Below, piece after piece: positions 26,431-38,400 of a stretch of 64,000 nt of DNA (position 1 is its first letter; each line of letters opens with the position of its first letter). A program made the translations under genes and the position numbers. The notes beneath the pieces were generated by a model. The model did no database searches. It saw only the letters and a program-made list of their open reading frames with translations, and had not been told where the DNA came from. The stretch is from Melioribacteraceae bacterium (GTDB lineage Bacteria; Bacteroidota; Ignavibacteria; Ignavibacteriales; Melioribacteraceae), in assembly GCA_016927595.1 (NCBI GenBank), contig JAFGMI010000013.1, forward strand, positions 1-64,000, given 5' to 3'.

Positions 26431-28062
26431 ATGCTGAATTATGTATGGCTCGCTTTGCTCATTCTCGGTATAGGCGTGGCGATTACTTCCGATGTAATTG
26501 ATCAGGTGAACAATAAATATCAGAACGGAAATCAATTGGAAGTAACCTATTCCTTTAACGAGAAATATGAACCGGAAATAGCTAAATCGTATAATGTGAC
26601 TATTAATATCGATTCGAAAAACTTTAGCGAATTCTACAAAACTGACCAAACTTCCAACATCGAACAGAATGCTAAGCTTACTGTTAATCCGGTAAAGAAT
26701 ATTACTTCATTATTTATTAAAATTAACGACCGTACTCCGGCTTTCTGGCGCGAGATGGCAAAGATTACAGGTAAGGAGGATGATTTAATCGGGCATGCGG
26801 CATTTTCCGGTTTTACAGATTCAACTACAGCAAAGGGAACTTTACTGCTGGAGGAAGTTTCATTTGCAAAAATGAAAGAAGTTACGAATTCAGCTTTGGA
26901 TTATGCAGGTATTGCCGTGAATATTGCCATCGGATTAATTGGAATTATGGCATTATGGCTGGGTGTGATGAAGGTAGCCGAAGAAGCCGGATTAATAAAA
27001 ATTATTGCCAGAGCAGTACGTCCCATTACGAAGTTCCTCTTCCCGGATGTACCTCACGATCATCCGGCTATGGGCTCGATGATCATGAATATTTCTGCAA
27101 ACATGCTAGGACTGGGTAACGCTGCTACTCCATTCGGTTTGAAAGCTATGGAAGAGTTAAATGATTTGAACGAGAAGAAAGATACTGCCACAAATGCGAT
27201 GTGTACATTTCTTGCTGTTAACACAGCAGGCTTAACGCTTATTCCCGCTACAGCTATTGCAATAAGGGCTGCTATGGGGAGTTCTGATCCTACCATCATA
27301 ATCGGAACATCGATCTTTGGTGCGGTTTGTGCCACAACTGTCGGAATTACTTCAGCAAAAATTTTCGAAAAGTTCACAGATCCTTCAGTAAGGTTCATCG
27401 AGTGGATTAAAGAAAGTAAAAGAAAATTTATTATCGCACTTTCTCTTATTGCATTCATTATTGTGCTGACACTAACCGGCGGACTTGGTGCAATTTTCTC
27501 GCTGTTCAGCGGTATTGATGCAGACTTTTTTAAGGGAATAATTACTGCGGTTTCTACTCTTGCGATTCCGATGATAATATTTGTTTTTATGCTTTACGGT
27601 TTCTTAAAGAAAGTAAAAGTATATGAAGTTTTTGTTGAGGGCGCTAAAGAAGGATTTAATATTGCAGTTAAAATTATTCCTTATCTTGTCGGTATGCTTG
27701 TCGCAATTGCTATTTTCAGAGCCGGCGGAGTAATGGGACTGCTGGAAGATTTATTGGCTTATCCGGCAAGTTTAATCGGTATGCCTCCTGAAGCGATTCC
27801 AATGGCGCTGATAAGACCGTTATCAGGAAGCGGATCCACAGGAGTGATGACAGAAATAATGGCTGTGCATGGTCCTGATTCCTTCCTTGGTATAATGGTT
27901 TCAACATTTTTTGGAAGTACGGAAACAACTTTTTATGTCCTCGCCGTATATTTTGGAGCTGTAAACATAAGGAAGACAAGACATGCTCTGGCGGCAGGTT
28001 TACTGGCTGATATTGCCGGAATTATTGGGGCAGTGTTTATTGTGAGATTATTGTTCGGGTAA
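26431..28062 (+). CDS. SpmA-SpmB fusion, nucleoside-recognition (Gate) membrane protein
   Basis: A 543-residue inner-membrane protein in which SpmA- and SpmB-like halves are joined. Each half contains a Gate (nucleoside recognition) domain, with GNAATPFGLKAME in the first and LSGSGSTGVMTEIM in the second. A hydrophilic insert (about 25-130) lies after the first helix. In spore formers the two halves are separate proteins needed for spore core dehydration. This organism shows no sporulation genes here, so a general solute-transport role is more likely. The dehydrogenase gene starts 3 bases after its stop. Confidence 0.9.
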   Translation: MLNYVWLALLILGIGVAITSDVIDQVNNKYQNGNQLEVTYSFNEKYEPEIAKSYNVTINIDSKNFSEFYKTDQTSNIEQNAKLTVNPVKNITSLFIKINDRTPAFWREMAKITGKEDDLIGHAAFSGFTDSTTAKGTLLLEEVSFAKMKEVTNSALDYAGIAVNIAIGLIGIMALWLGVMKVAEEAGLIKIIARAVRPITKFLFPDVPHDHPAMGSMIMNISANMLGLGNAATPFGLKAMEELNDLNEKKDTATNAMCTFLAVNTAGLTLIPATAIAIRAAMGSSDPTIIIGTSIFGAVCATTVGITSAKIFEKFTDPSVRFIEWIKESKRKFIIALSLIAFIIVLTLTGGLGAIFSLFSGIDADFFKGIITAVSTLAIPMIIFVFMLYGFLKKVKVYEVFVEGAKEGFNIAVKIIPYLVGMLVAIAIFRAGGVMGLLEDLLAYPASLIGMPPEAIPMALIRPLSGSGSTGVMTEIMAVHGPDSFLGIMVSTFFGSTETTFYVLAVYFGAVNIRKTRHALAAGLLADIAGIIGAVFIVRLLFG

Positions 28063-28065
28063 TAC

Positions 28066-29025
28066 TTGAAAGTATTAATAACACGGCGTATACCTGAAGT
28101 TGCAATAAACTTATTGAAAAAAAATAAGTTTGAAATATTACAGCCTATATCCGATAAACCGATTTCGAAAAATAGACTTAAACTTCTGGCTGAACAAGCA
28201 GATGGTATTTTGTCGTTGCTTACCGACAGGATTGATAAGGAATTAATCAATTCGTTGCAGCGGTGCAAAGTAATTGCAAATTTTGCAGTCGGCTACAATA
28301 ATATCGATATTATTGCAGCTTCGGAAAAAGGTATTATTGTAACAAACACACCCGGCGTATTAACCGATTCTACAGCGGACCTCACGATAGCACTGATGTT
28401 AAACACTACGAGAAGAATATCCGAATCTGAAAAATTTTTAAGGGATGGTAAATTCACAGGTTGGAAACCGGATTTACTGCTCGGAAGGGAATTGAAAAAC
28501 AAAATTTTAGGGATTATAGGAGCCGGTGCAATTGGTCAGGCTGTTGGCGAAAGAGCACTCTCTTTCGGATTAAAAATAATTTATTATAACAGATCGCCCA
28601 AAAGGGAGTTCGAAAGAAAAACCAGATCAAAAAAAGTATCACTGAACACACTTCTAAAGACTTCTGATATCATAAGTATTCATTTGCCGCTAAGTGATGA
28701 AACAAAAAATCTGCTTAGCAAAGAAAAGCTTGAATTACTAAAACGGGATGCCGTGATTATTAATACATCACGGGGCGAAATACTTGATGAGCAGCACATG
28801 ATTAAAATGCTTGAAAGTAATAGAATATACTCGGCAGGTTTGGATGTATTTCATAATGAACCTGATATTAATCCCCGTCTATTAAAAATGCGCAACGTAA
28901 TTGTTTTGCCTCATGTCGGAAGCGCAACAGTAGAAACTCGAAATGCTATGGCTGAGCTGGCAGCAAAAAATATAATTAATGTTTTAAAAGGAAGAAAGCC
29001 GCTGACACCCGTGAACCATGAATAG
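28066..29025 (+). CDS. D-isomer-specific 2-hydroxyacid dehydrogenase (glyoxylate/hydroxypyruvate reductase type)
   Basis: A 319-residue NAD(P)-dependent enzyme. The Rossmann motif is GAGAIG (152-157) and the catalytic residues are R236 (TSRGE), E265 (HNEPD) and H283 (LPHVGSAT). The LPHVGSAT box is typical of glyoxylate/hydroxypyruvate reductases and D-glycerate dehydrogenases. The start is TTG placed 3 bases after the previous stop, so translation is probably coupled to the transporter gene. Confidence 0.9.
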   Translation: MKVLITRRIPEVAINLLKKNKFEILQPISDKPISKNRLKLLAEQADGILSLLTDRIDKELINSLQRCKVIANFAVGYNNIDIIAASEKGIIVTNTPGVLTDSTADLTIALMLNTTRRISESEKFLRDGKFTGWKPDLLLGRELKNKILGIIGAGAIGQAVGERALSFGLKIIYYNRSPKREFERKTRSKKVSLNTLLKTSDIISIHLPLSDETKNLLSKEKLELLKRDAVIINTSRGEILDEQHMIKMLESNRIYSAGLDVFHNEPDINPRLLKMRNVIVLPHVGSATVETRNAMAELAAKNIINVLKGRKPLTPVNHE

Positions 29026-29033
29026 GGTAACTG

Positions 29034-29065
29034 ATTGTTTTATAGAGTATTTATAAGTATTTTTA
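29034..29065 (+). promoter_or_regulatory. candidate Bacteroidetes-type promoter for ald
   Basis: ATTG (29034-29037), a 20-base spacer and TATTTTTA (29058-29065) approximate TTTG-N20-TAnnTTTG with one mismatch in each box, ending 24 bases before the ATG of alanine dehydrogenase. Confidence 0.25.
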
Positions 29066-29089
29066 TTTAGATATAAATGCGGGAATAAG

Positions 29090-30211
29090 ATGAGAATTGG
29101 TATTCCAAAAGAGACTTTACTTGAAGAAAAAAGGATCGCTCTGGCGCCTGCGGGAGTCGATTTACTCATCAAATCGGGTCATACTGTTTTTGTTCAAACC
29201 GGTGCAGGTGATGAAAGTCATTTTACCGATGAGCATTATATAAAAGTTGGAGCGACCGTAGTCTACACTCAGGAAGAGCTTTTTCAGCGGTCGGAACTTA
29301 TTGCTAAAATTGCTCCTTTAACCGAGGTTGAATCGGAACTTCTGCAGGAAAATCAGATAATATTTTCTTTTCTGCACCTTGCAATAGGTAAAAAGAATAT
29401 AGTGCAAAAACTTCTCGACAAAAAAATTACAGCAATTAGTTACGAATTGATTGAAAAAAATGAAGAACTTCCAGTACTGCAGTCGATGAGCGAGATTGCT
29501 GGTCAGCTCGCAGTTCAAATGGGTGAAAGATACCTTGGCAGTGACTTTCCTCATAGCCGGGGTGTGCTTTTAGGCGGAATAACCGGTGTAGCACCTGCAG
29601 CAGTTGTTGTGCTGGGGGCTGGAGTTGTCGGATTAAACGCTGCCAGAGCCGCACTTGGCAGAGGAGCACAGGTTATTGTACTGGATAATGATTTGAGAAG
29701 ACTCAGAAGAATTGAAAACCTGCTGGATAAAAGTGTGACTACGGTAGTTGCTAATCCTTACACGATCGCCCGCGGGGTTAAATTTGCCGATTTATTCATT
29801 GGTGCAATCCAGGTAAAGGGTGAAAAGATGCCTTTTGCCGTTAGTGAAGAAATGATAAAGGGTATGAAAAAGGGAGCTGTTGTTGTCGATGTATCAATTG
29901 ATCAGGGAGGATGTATTGAGACGAGCAGACCTACCTCAATCTCCAGCCCTTCGTATCTCGAACATGATGTAATTCATATTTGTGTACCGAACCTGCCTGC
30001 ACTTGTGCCGAGAACTGCAACTTACGGTTTGACAAATGCTTCGATTGAATATATTAAAAACATAGCGGATAACGGATTTTCTAACGCAGTTATGAGTGAT
30101 ACAGGTCTTACTAAAGGCGTCTGTACTTTCAGCGGATATTGCTCAAACGAAACGCTGGCAGAAACCTTTAATCTGGAATACAGAAGACTGCACGTTTTTT
30201 CAACTAATTAA
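29090..30211 (+). CDS. ald: alanine dehydrogenase
   Basis: A 373-residue NAD-dependent dehydrogenase interconverting L-alanine and pyruvate plus ammonia. The N terminus RIGIPKETLLEEKRIALAP is the family signature. K73 and H96 align with the catalytic Lys and His, and the NAD site is GAGVVG (176-181). It probably forms an operon with the CoA-transferase (17-base gap) and phosphatase genes downstream, suggesting amino-acid fermentation or ammonia assimilation. Confidence 0.95.
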   Translation: MRIGIPKETLLEEKRIALAPAGVDLLIKSGHTVFVQTGAGDESHFTDEHYIKVGATVVYTQEELFQRSELIAKIAPLTEVESELLQENQIIFSFLHLAIGKKNIVQKLLDKKITAISYELIEKNEELPVLQSMSEIAGQLAVQMGERYLGSDFPHSRGVLLGGITGVAPAAVVVLGAGVVGLNAARAALGRGAQVIVLDNDLRRLRRIENLLDKSVTTVVANPYTIARGVKFADLFIGAIQVKGEKMPFAVSEEMIKGMKKGAVVVDVSIDQGGCIETSRPTSISSPSYLEHDVIHICVPNLPALVPRTATYGLTNASIEYIKNIADNGFSNAVMSDTGLTKGVCTFSGYCSNETLAETFNLEYRRLHVFSTN

Positions 30212-30228
30212 TTTTTCGTGAGACGGTA

Positions 30229-31575
30229 ATGGAACAGGTTAAAGATTATAAAAAGAAAGAAGCAGCATGGTTGGGTAAATATAATTCAAAAACAATGAGA
30301 GCTGATGATGCTGTAAAAGTTATCAAATCGGGTCACAGAATTGTTATTCAACCCGGCTGTGCCGCACCAATGGAATTGATTCGTGCAATGGTCAGAAGAA
30401 AGGATGAATTAAGAGATGTTATAATTTATCACATTCTTATAGTAGGTGATCTACCTTATACCGAACCGGGAATGGAAAAACATTTCAGACACGTTGCTTT
30501 TTTTATGGGAGGTAATACACGTAAAGCCGTTAACGAAGGGCGTGCTGATTTTATGCCGATTTTTCTTTCAGAAGTAACATTACTCTTTAAAAAAGGGATT
30601 TTAAAAGCCGATGTTGCATTAATTAACGTATCCCCTCCCGATGAACACGGCTTCTGTTCCTATGGTATAGATGTGGGCAATATAAAAACACCCGCTGAAA
30701 AAGCTGATATAGTTATAGCACAGGTAAACAGTAAAATGCCGCGAGGTCTTGGGAACAGTTTTATTCACATAAATAAAATTGACTATATAGTTGAACATGA
30801 TGAACCCTTGATGGAACTGCCGCAGGTCGATCCGAAGACTTCTCCGGAGATTATTAAAATTTATGATGATATAGGCAGAAATGTTGCTGAATTAATCGAA
30901 GACGGCGCAACGCTTCAGATGGGAATTGGTGCCATACCCGATTCAGTATTGAAATACCTTCACACGAAAAATGATCTCGGAGTACATACCGAAATGTTTT
31001 CAGACGGTATGATTGAACTGGTTGAAGAAGGTGTTATTACAGGTGAATTAAAAACTCTGCATCAGGGAAAGATCGTTGCCGGATTTGTTCTTGGTACAAA
31101 ACGTTCTTATGACTTTCTTGATAATAATCCGATATTTGAGTTTCATCCGCAGGAATATGTGAACGATCCATTCGTAATCGCAAAAAATTATAAGATGGTT
31201 GCAATCAATTCAGCTATTGAAATCGATCTTACAGGACAGGTCTGTGCCGATTCTATCGGGACCAAACTATACAGCGGAATCGGCGGACAGGTTGATTTTA
31301 TAAGAGGCGCTTCTCACTCGGAAGGCGGCAAACCGATTATCGCTCTCCCATCGGCAACGAAGGATATGAAAATTTCAAGAATTGTCCCGACACTTAAACC
31401 GGGTGCCGGAGTTGTAACTTCAAGAGGTGACGTCGACTATATTGTCACCGAGTACGGAAGAGCAAGGTTGTGGGGAAAAACTATAAAAGAACGTGCCCGG
31501 GAATTAATAAGAATTGCTCATCCTGATTTTAGAGATCAGCTGACTCAGTTCGCAAAAGAAACTTATCATATCTAG
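30229..31575 (+). CDS. acetyl-CoA hydrolase/CoA-transferase, 4-hydroxybutyrate CoA-transferase-like
   Basis: A 448-residue family I CoA-transferase of the AcH/Cat type. The predicted catalytic glutamate is E255 in HTEMFSDG, preceded by the oxyanion loop GIGAIPDSV (232-240). The C-terminal CoA site includes SGIGGQVDF. The enzyme moves CoA between acetate and another carboxylate (4-hydroxybutyrate, propionate or succinate) or hydrolyses acetyl-CoA; the true acid is not decidable here. Downstream of ald, it could recycle CoA esters from amino-acid breakdown. Confidence 0.9.
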   Translation: MEQVKDYKKKEAAWLGKYNSKTMRADDAVKVIKSGHRIVIQPGCAAPMELIRAMVRRKDELRDVIIYHILIVGDLPYTEPGMEKHFRHVAFFMGGNTRKAVNEGRADFMPIFLSEVTLLFKKGILKADVALINVSPPDEHGFCSYGIDVGNIKTPAEKADIVIAQVNSKMPRGLGNSFIHINKIDYIVEHDEPLMELPQVDPKTSPEIIKIYDDIGRNVAELIEDGATLQMGIGAIPDSVLKYLHTKNDLGVHTEMFSDGMIELVEEGVITGELKTLHQGKIVAGFVLGTKRSYDFLDNNPIFEFHPQEYVNDPFVIAKNYKMVAINSAIEIDLTGQVCADSIGTKLYSGIGGQVDFIRGASHSEGGKPIIALPSATKDMKISRIVPTLKPGAGVVTSRGDVDYIVTEYGRARLWGKTIKERARELIRIAHPDFRDQLTQFAKETYHI

Positions 31576-31580
31576 GTATT

Positions 31581-32270
31581 ATGGTTGCGGTAATAGGTGA
31601 TATACACGGATGTTTTTATACGCTTGTTGAACTTTTCAACAAGATAAAGGAGAAGTATCAGAATATTCCTGTTTACTGTGTGGGCGATTTAGTCGACAGA
31701 GGTAATAATAGTTACGAAACCATGAAATTCGTGATTTCCGAGAAAATTTTGTTTACACCCGGTAATCACGATTATATGTTCTATCATTTTTTCAAAGATC
31801 CTACCAGCGTATTTGCACGATCGTGGGTTTTTAACGGTAGCGAAACCACCTTGGCATCATACGAGAATCATGAGGATTCGGTTTTTAAACATATCGATTA
31901 TATTAAGAGTGCTCCTTTATATTATAACATTGATGATTGTTTTATTTCGCATGCCGGTGTATCCTCTCATTATAAAAGACTTCTGGACAACGGATATCTG
32001 GACGATCTCGACAGACTGCAGGAATATATTTACCACGATTATAATACAGACAGAGGAGTACTGTGGACCAGGGATACGCTGCTCAATCTGAATAAACTGC
32101 AGGTGGTTGGTCATACCAAACAGCAGGAAATAACACTTGATGAGGATTCCAATGTGGTTTATATCGATACCGGTGCTTTCGTCGGCAATAAGCTGAGCGC
32201 CGTAATTATCAACAAAAGTGAAATAGTTGATATTCTTGATGTTAAGACAAACTTGAATGATATTATCTGA
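31581..32270 (+). CDS. PP2A-type serine/threonine phosphatase or Ap4A hydrolase-like metallophosphoesterase
   Basis: A 229-residue cytosolic calcineurin-like enzyme. It has GDIHG (6-10), GDLVDRG (35-41), GNHD (61-64), an SHAG motif and VVGHT, the set shared by bacterial PrpA/PrpB protein phosphatases and ApaH. It begins 5 bases after the CoA-transferase stop, with AGGT before the ATG, so it is the last gene of that operon. Protein phosphatase versus dinucleotide hydrolase cannot be resolved. Confidence 0.87.
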   Translation: MVAVIGDIHGCFYTLVELFNKIKEKYQNIPVYCVGDLVDRGNNSYETMKFVISEKILFTPGNHDYMFYHFFKDPTSVFARSWVFNGSETTLASYENHEDSVFKHIDYIKSAPLYYNIDDCFISHAGVSSHYKRLLDNGYLDDLDRLQEYIYHDYNTDRGVLWTRDTLLNLNKLQVVGHTKQQEITLDEDSNVVYIDTGAFVGNKLSAVIINKSEIVDILDVKTNLNDII

Positions 32271-32430
32271 AATGGAATAATCTATCACCCTCCAGAAATT
32301 ATTTGAATTTAGAGTTTTTAATAAATAATTTTGATCCACAATAATTGGAGAAGGAGGCATATAGAAAAAGTTTTACCATTGTCTATTTTATTTATCGATT
32401 AATTTGCAGCATAATAATTTAAATACGAAA

Positions 32431-35400
32431 ATGACCTACCGGGGGAAATGGTTTATTCCTCTATTATTTTCCTTTCCGGTAATTCTTCTGACTTTAGGTT
32501 TCACGTTTCCAGGCAGCGAAAAACTAAACGTTCCAAAGCAGAATATTTCAGAACAAAATCAAAGATCTTTATTTGAAATAATTACTGAAGAACTTTCTGA
32601 TTCGACCGATAAAGCCGCAAGCGACACCACTCAAATTCTGGATACCACATTTTCAGAAGCCGCAGCAAGGCGGCTAGCCGGGCAGATCGATACTACTATA
32701 GTCGATTCAATGAAGATTGATTCTACTGCCAGGCTGAAATTCTTCAGATACAACAGGGAAGATAAACCTTATGTTGCAATAGAACAGAAAAAGAAGTCCT
32801 CGTTTTTTGCCTATCCGTCTTCACAAAATTATAAAAGAACTGTTGAACTGGACTCGACAGGTCAGTATGTATTTATAAAAGAAAAAGTCGCCGACTCATA
32901 CGATAAGATATATCTTAAGCTGGAACTCGACGAGTACATTAAAATGAAACTGGATGCACAAAAACGTGAGATGTGGGAAAAGAAAGGCTACGAGTATGAA
33001 TTGAACACGGATCAGAATGACCTCGGTCAGTTTATTTCGGATATTACAAATATTGAAATACCACTGCCCAGTGCCGGATTTCTAAGCATTTTTGGACCGA
33101 ATATAATCCGGCTTCGAATAAACGGCTCAGTTGATATTCATGGTGCATGGCGCAACGAAACAACCGAAGGTCTGACCGCATCGCGTCTGGGCAACACCCG
33201 TAACGAACCTGATTTTAGTCAGCAGGTGCAGATAAGTGTCAACGGTACCATAGGTGATAAACTTAAGATAAATGCGGACTGGAATACTGAAAGGACTTTT
33301 GAATATGAAAATCAGCTTAAAATTGTATACGATGGTTACGAAGATGAGATAGTTAAAAAAGTAGAAGCCGGAAACGTTTCGCTGCAGACATCGCCTTTGG
33401 TCGGCGGAAGTGAAGCGCTTTTCGGTATAAAGTCACAGTTTCAATTCGGTCCGTTTTCGCTTACAGCACTCGCATCGCAGAAGAAGGGTGAAGTAAAGGA
33501 AGTTAATGTAAGCGGCGGTTCAGAGAAACAGACATTTGAAATTCATGCCTACGATTATTCGGAAAATCATTACTTCCTCGATACCATTTATGCCAGTTCG
33601 AGAGCAGACCTTAACTTCTTCAACCGGTATTACGGTTCTGCGGTTTTCAGTCCGACTGATCAAACTGAATTCTGGCGTATAAAGGATATTGAAGTATGGA
33701 AGAGTACAACCGGTATAGTGGATAAGAGCAAGGAAAGACAGGCAAATGCGTACATTCGTTTTCCGGACGGCGGAAGAAGACCTGTTGATAAAATTCCGCT
33801 GGACAGCGATTTAAGAGACAGTACAAAACAGTCAGCACCCGGAATTCAGGAAATAGGAACACGTTTCATTCCGCTGCAAAAAGATATTGATTATTCGCTT
33901 CAGGAGTATGTGGGATTTATCAGTTTCAGGACGCAAATTCAACCAACTGATGTTATAGCCGCAGCATATCGAATTGAGGGACCATCTTCTAGTTCTGAAG
34001 ATGATCTTGTTTTCGGTGAGTTTATTGATGAGATACCAGATTCGGCACTTATAGTGTTAAAATTAATAAAGCCGCAGAATCTGGTTCCCGCTTACAGAGA
34101 AGCCTGGAAATTACAGCTGAGAAATATTTATCCTGTCGGAGGAAGGGATATTAAAGAGGAGGGTTTCACTCTCGATATTTTATTCAGAAAAGAAGGTGAA
34201 GAACCACGGAATGATTACGATGGAGCAAAGTTATTACCTATATTCGGACTCGATAAAACCGATGCCAGCGGCTCCAGTGCAAATCCGGACGGCGCTTTCG
34301 ATTTTGTGCCTGGAAGAACCGTACTTCCGATAACCGGTGAAATTATTTTCCCTGTACTTGAACCGTTCGGGAAATTTATAGTAGAATCCTCTCTCCCGGA
34401 CGATCTTGAATACAGGACTGTTTACGATACTTCAAAAACATTTGCCCGGCAGGATAATGAAAAGGATAAATTTTTAATTTCAGGTGAATACTCAGCCTCA
34501 GTTACTTCTGTATACAATATCGGTTTTAATGTTGTAGAAAATTCTGTCCGTGTTCAGTTGAACGGACGCGACCTTAAAGAAGGTCCTGATTATGTTGTCG
34601 ATTATAATATCGGTCAGATCACAATTCGAAACGATGCCGCACTTGTTCCGGGCGCCGATCTGAAAATAAGTTATGAACAGAATGATTTGTTTTCTCTTGC
34701 TTCAAAAACGCTGCTGGGACTTCGCGGTATTTACGAATTTGACAAAACAACAAAACTGGGTTTTTCCTTCCTGAATCTGAATCAGAAAACACTCAGCGAT
34801 AAAGTCAGGATTGGCGAGGAACCTCTTAATAATACAATTTACGGCGTGGACTTCGAAAGCGATATCGATCTGCCTTTTATTACGAAGGCTTTGGATAATT
34901 TAATTTCAACGAGAGCAAACTCAGCGCTAAGCGTCAAAGGTGAATTCGCTTACATGAGTCCCGATCCGAATACTAAGAAGAGTACAATCTCCAGCGACAA
35001 CGAGGAAAGCATAGCTTATATCGATGACTTCGAAGGCGCTAAACGTACAATACCAGTCGGTATAAATTACACGGGCTGGAAGGATTTAAGTCCGCCCTTT
35101 GTTGGTACTGCGGCAGAACTGGAAACGTATATGTCGACCAAGGCAAAAACTTTCTGGTTCAATATTCTTCCTTCCGATGTGGATGTAAACGCCATCTGGC
35201 CCGAGAAAGCGGTTTCAAGAAAAGAACAGCAGGTTACTGTTCTCGACTTTGTTTTCAGACCAGGTGAAAGAGGTATGTACAATAATTTCCCCGATATTGA
35301 TGCAAATTATGCCGCTAACTGGGGAGGTATGATGCGACCGTTATCATCTACGGCAAGCAATCTTATTGAAGAGAATATTGAATTTATAGAATTCTGGTTC

Positions 35401-38400
35401 CTTCCCAAGGAAGTTCCTGCAAACGCTAAACTATATATAGATATTGGTAAAATAAGTGAAGATGTAATTCCCAACGGTAAACTTGATACTGAAGATCCGG
35501 ACAATAATGATAACCTCGAGGATGAGAGTCAGGACAGGGGTATTGATTATATTTCTGATGCAAACGAGGATGGTAGTGAATCTGTTACGGATAAAGCCGG
35601 CGATAATTTTAGAATTGTTCCCGGGTCGCAGATAGTAGATGATTACAGGAATATTAACGGTACGGAAGGGAACGCACAGTTAACAGATATCGGGCGTTTC
35701 CCGGATTCTGAGGACTTAAATCGCAACTTTACACTGGACAGGCTTGACAGTTATTTCAGGTATGAAATTTCTTTAGACACGTCATTTGCAAATCCTTATC
35801 GTGTCGGCGGCGGCGGTCGTAAAGGTGCATGGTATCAATTTAGAATTCCTGTGAGGGAATTTACCGAAGCTATTGGAGATCCGGATCTTCAGATAATCGA
35901 ATTCTTCAGAATCTGGGCTATAGGATTAACTGAAGAGTTGCATCTTAGATTTGCCGAACTCAATTTTGTCGGCAATCAGTGGCAGAAAAACTTAAAAATT
36001 CCGGGCGTAGATGAGAATGATGAAGTTCTTTCTATTTCAACTATCAACCTGGAGGATAATCCCGAATACGATTCCCCGCCGGGCGTTAAACGTGAAAGGG
36101 ACAGAAGCAAGCCTGATGAAGAAGTTTTTAAGAATGAGCAATCCCTTCAAATTAAAATTGAACAGTTGGAGGACAGTACCTACCGTGAAGCAGTAAAGTA
36201 TCTTTTCAGACCACTGGATCTTTTCGATTATAAACAAATGAAAATGTTTATAAGGGGTGACGAAAATTTCATCGTTCCCGGTAATATATCACATTATATC
36301 GATTCAACTGATTATGCTTCTGAAGTATATTTCAGATTCGGTTCGGATGAAACCAATTATTACGAGTACAGGCAGCCGCTCAAATTCAATGAATCTGAAG
36401 GTGCGAAAGGCTGGGATGAAATTGCAATTGTATTTGATGCACTGACCGCTATTAAAGAGAAACGCAGCCAGGATACCTCTGCTGCAGTATTCCTGGATCC
36501 GGTACCAGGTAAGCCCGGTCACTTTTACGGTATTAGCGGTAACCCTTCACTAACAAGAGTGACATATTTTACAGTCGGTATTTACAATCCGCCCGATAAG
36601 GGAACACCATTAGAAGCTGTATCGGGTGAATTCTGGATAAACGAATTAAGAGTACTTGGTGCAGATGATACACCGGGCTGGGCATACAGTGTGTCTACAT
36701 CATTAAAAGTTGCCGATCTGCTCAATGTCAGTTTTAATACAAGAAAAACCGATCCGTATTTTCATAAACTCAACGACAGATTCGGCGATAGAATTGATAA
36801 AGAAAGCTGGAGTATCAATTCCAATATTGACTTAATGAAACTCATTCCAGCGGATATGGAGGGTAGCAATTTAAAACTTACTTATTCACACTCTGAAAAT
36901 TTCAGCAGTCCGTTGTACAAACCCGGTACAGATATACTCGTTGAAGCTGCTGCAGAAGCTGCTGCAAATCCCGACAGTGTCAGAAAAGAGGCTCAGAACG
37001 TAAGCATTAAGGATACATGGACTTTGTCGAATATCAGAATAAGAATTCCTACGGAAGCATGGTATATAAATGAAACCATTAACAATCTGACATTCGGATT
37101 CACTTATAATAAGTCTTTTACACGTACACCGACAGTATTGAATAATAAGAGCTGGGTTTGGGATGCCAAAGCCGATTACAGTTTGACTTTCGGCAAAGAA
37201 AATTATTTCCTTCCTGCTGATATTCCGTTCATTGGTGATCTTATTAGTTTGTTTGATGATTATAAGAATACGAAAATCTTCTTCACGCCCCAGAATTTCT
37301 CGACTAATTTAAGTGCGAAAAGGAATTGGAGCTTTACTCAGTCCAGAACCATAGGAAGACAGCCTGATATTCAACGTGATTTTACAGCTGCCAGAGGATT
37401 GTCTTTTAACTGGAATATTACTGAAGGTGGATTCCTTAATCTTGGGTTCGATTATAATTTGAATATAACTTCTTCTTTAACTCATTTGCTTACTGAAAAC
37501 GACCGGGAGCGTAGTGAAGCCGAAATATGGAATGAGATTTTCAGCGGAAATTTCTTCGGCAAGGATAACAATTATCAGCAGCAGTTTACTTTCAAGACAA
37601 ATCCTTCACTCCCTTCTTTTCTGAATCTCAACAGGTTTTTTAAAGTGAATTTCGGATACAGAGTTACTTACAACTGGAAAAACAATTTTCAGCAGGAAGA
37701 ACTCGGTAAGAGTGCAAGCTATAACAGTTCACTTAACGCTGGTGTAAATATAAGGCTTCAGTCTATTATGGATCAAATGCTTGGCGATGATGCCAAAGAG
37801 ACTGCACAGAAAACGACAACCATAAACAGACGAGCTCAGCCGCGACGTGCTGAAAGACGACAGAATGAAAATGAACAAGTGAAAGATGAGGAAGAAAAGA
37901 CCGAAGAAGATGGTCCCGCCCCGACTGATAGCACTGCAGCTGCCGAAGACGGTGAATCTGGAATTATGAAAGCTCTTGGTACAATAAAACTGGGATTAAA
38001 ATATTTGTTGTTTGACTATGAACAAATCGCCGTAAACTTTACTTCGTCAAATCAATATGGCGGTGCCGGTCTGCTTTCGGAGGGGACAGGCTTCAGTAAT
38101 TTCTGGGGTATCAGGCAAAGTGATGTCGATGGTCCGGGGCGTTTGTTCCAGCTAGGTTTGAGTAACGAACTGGGACGCAGAGCACCTGGCGGTACTATGC
38201 AGGATAAATTTTCACAAAAAAATAAATTGACCTTTAAAACTTCCAGACCATTATGGGAAAATGCCAAGATCGATATTAACTGGGATCTTGACTGGAGTTA
38301 TAACAAAAGCACAACTCTTCGTACTGATTCTCTTACCGGCGATATTACTATTACTAACGTTGCTTCAACAGGTAATGTAGACAGGACTTTCTTTTCTATG

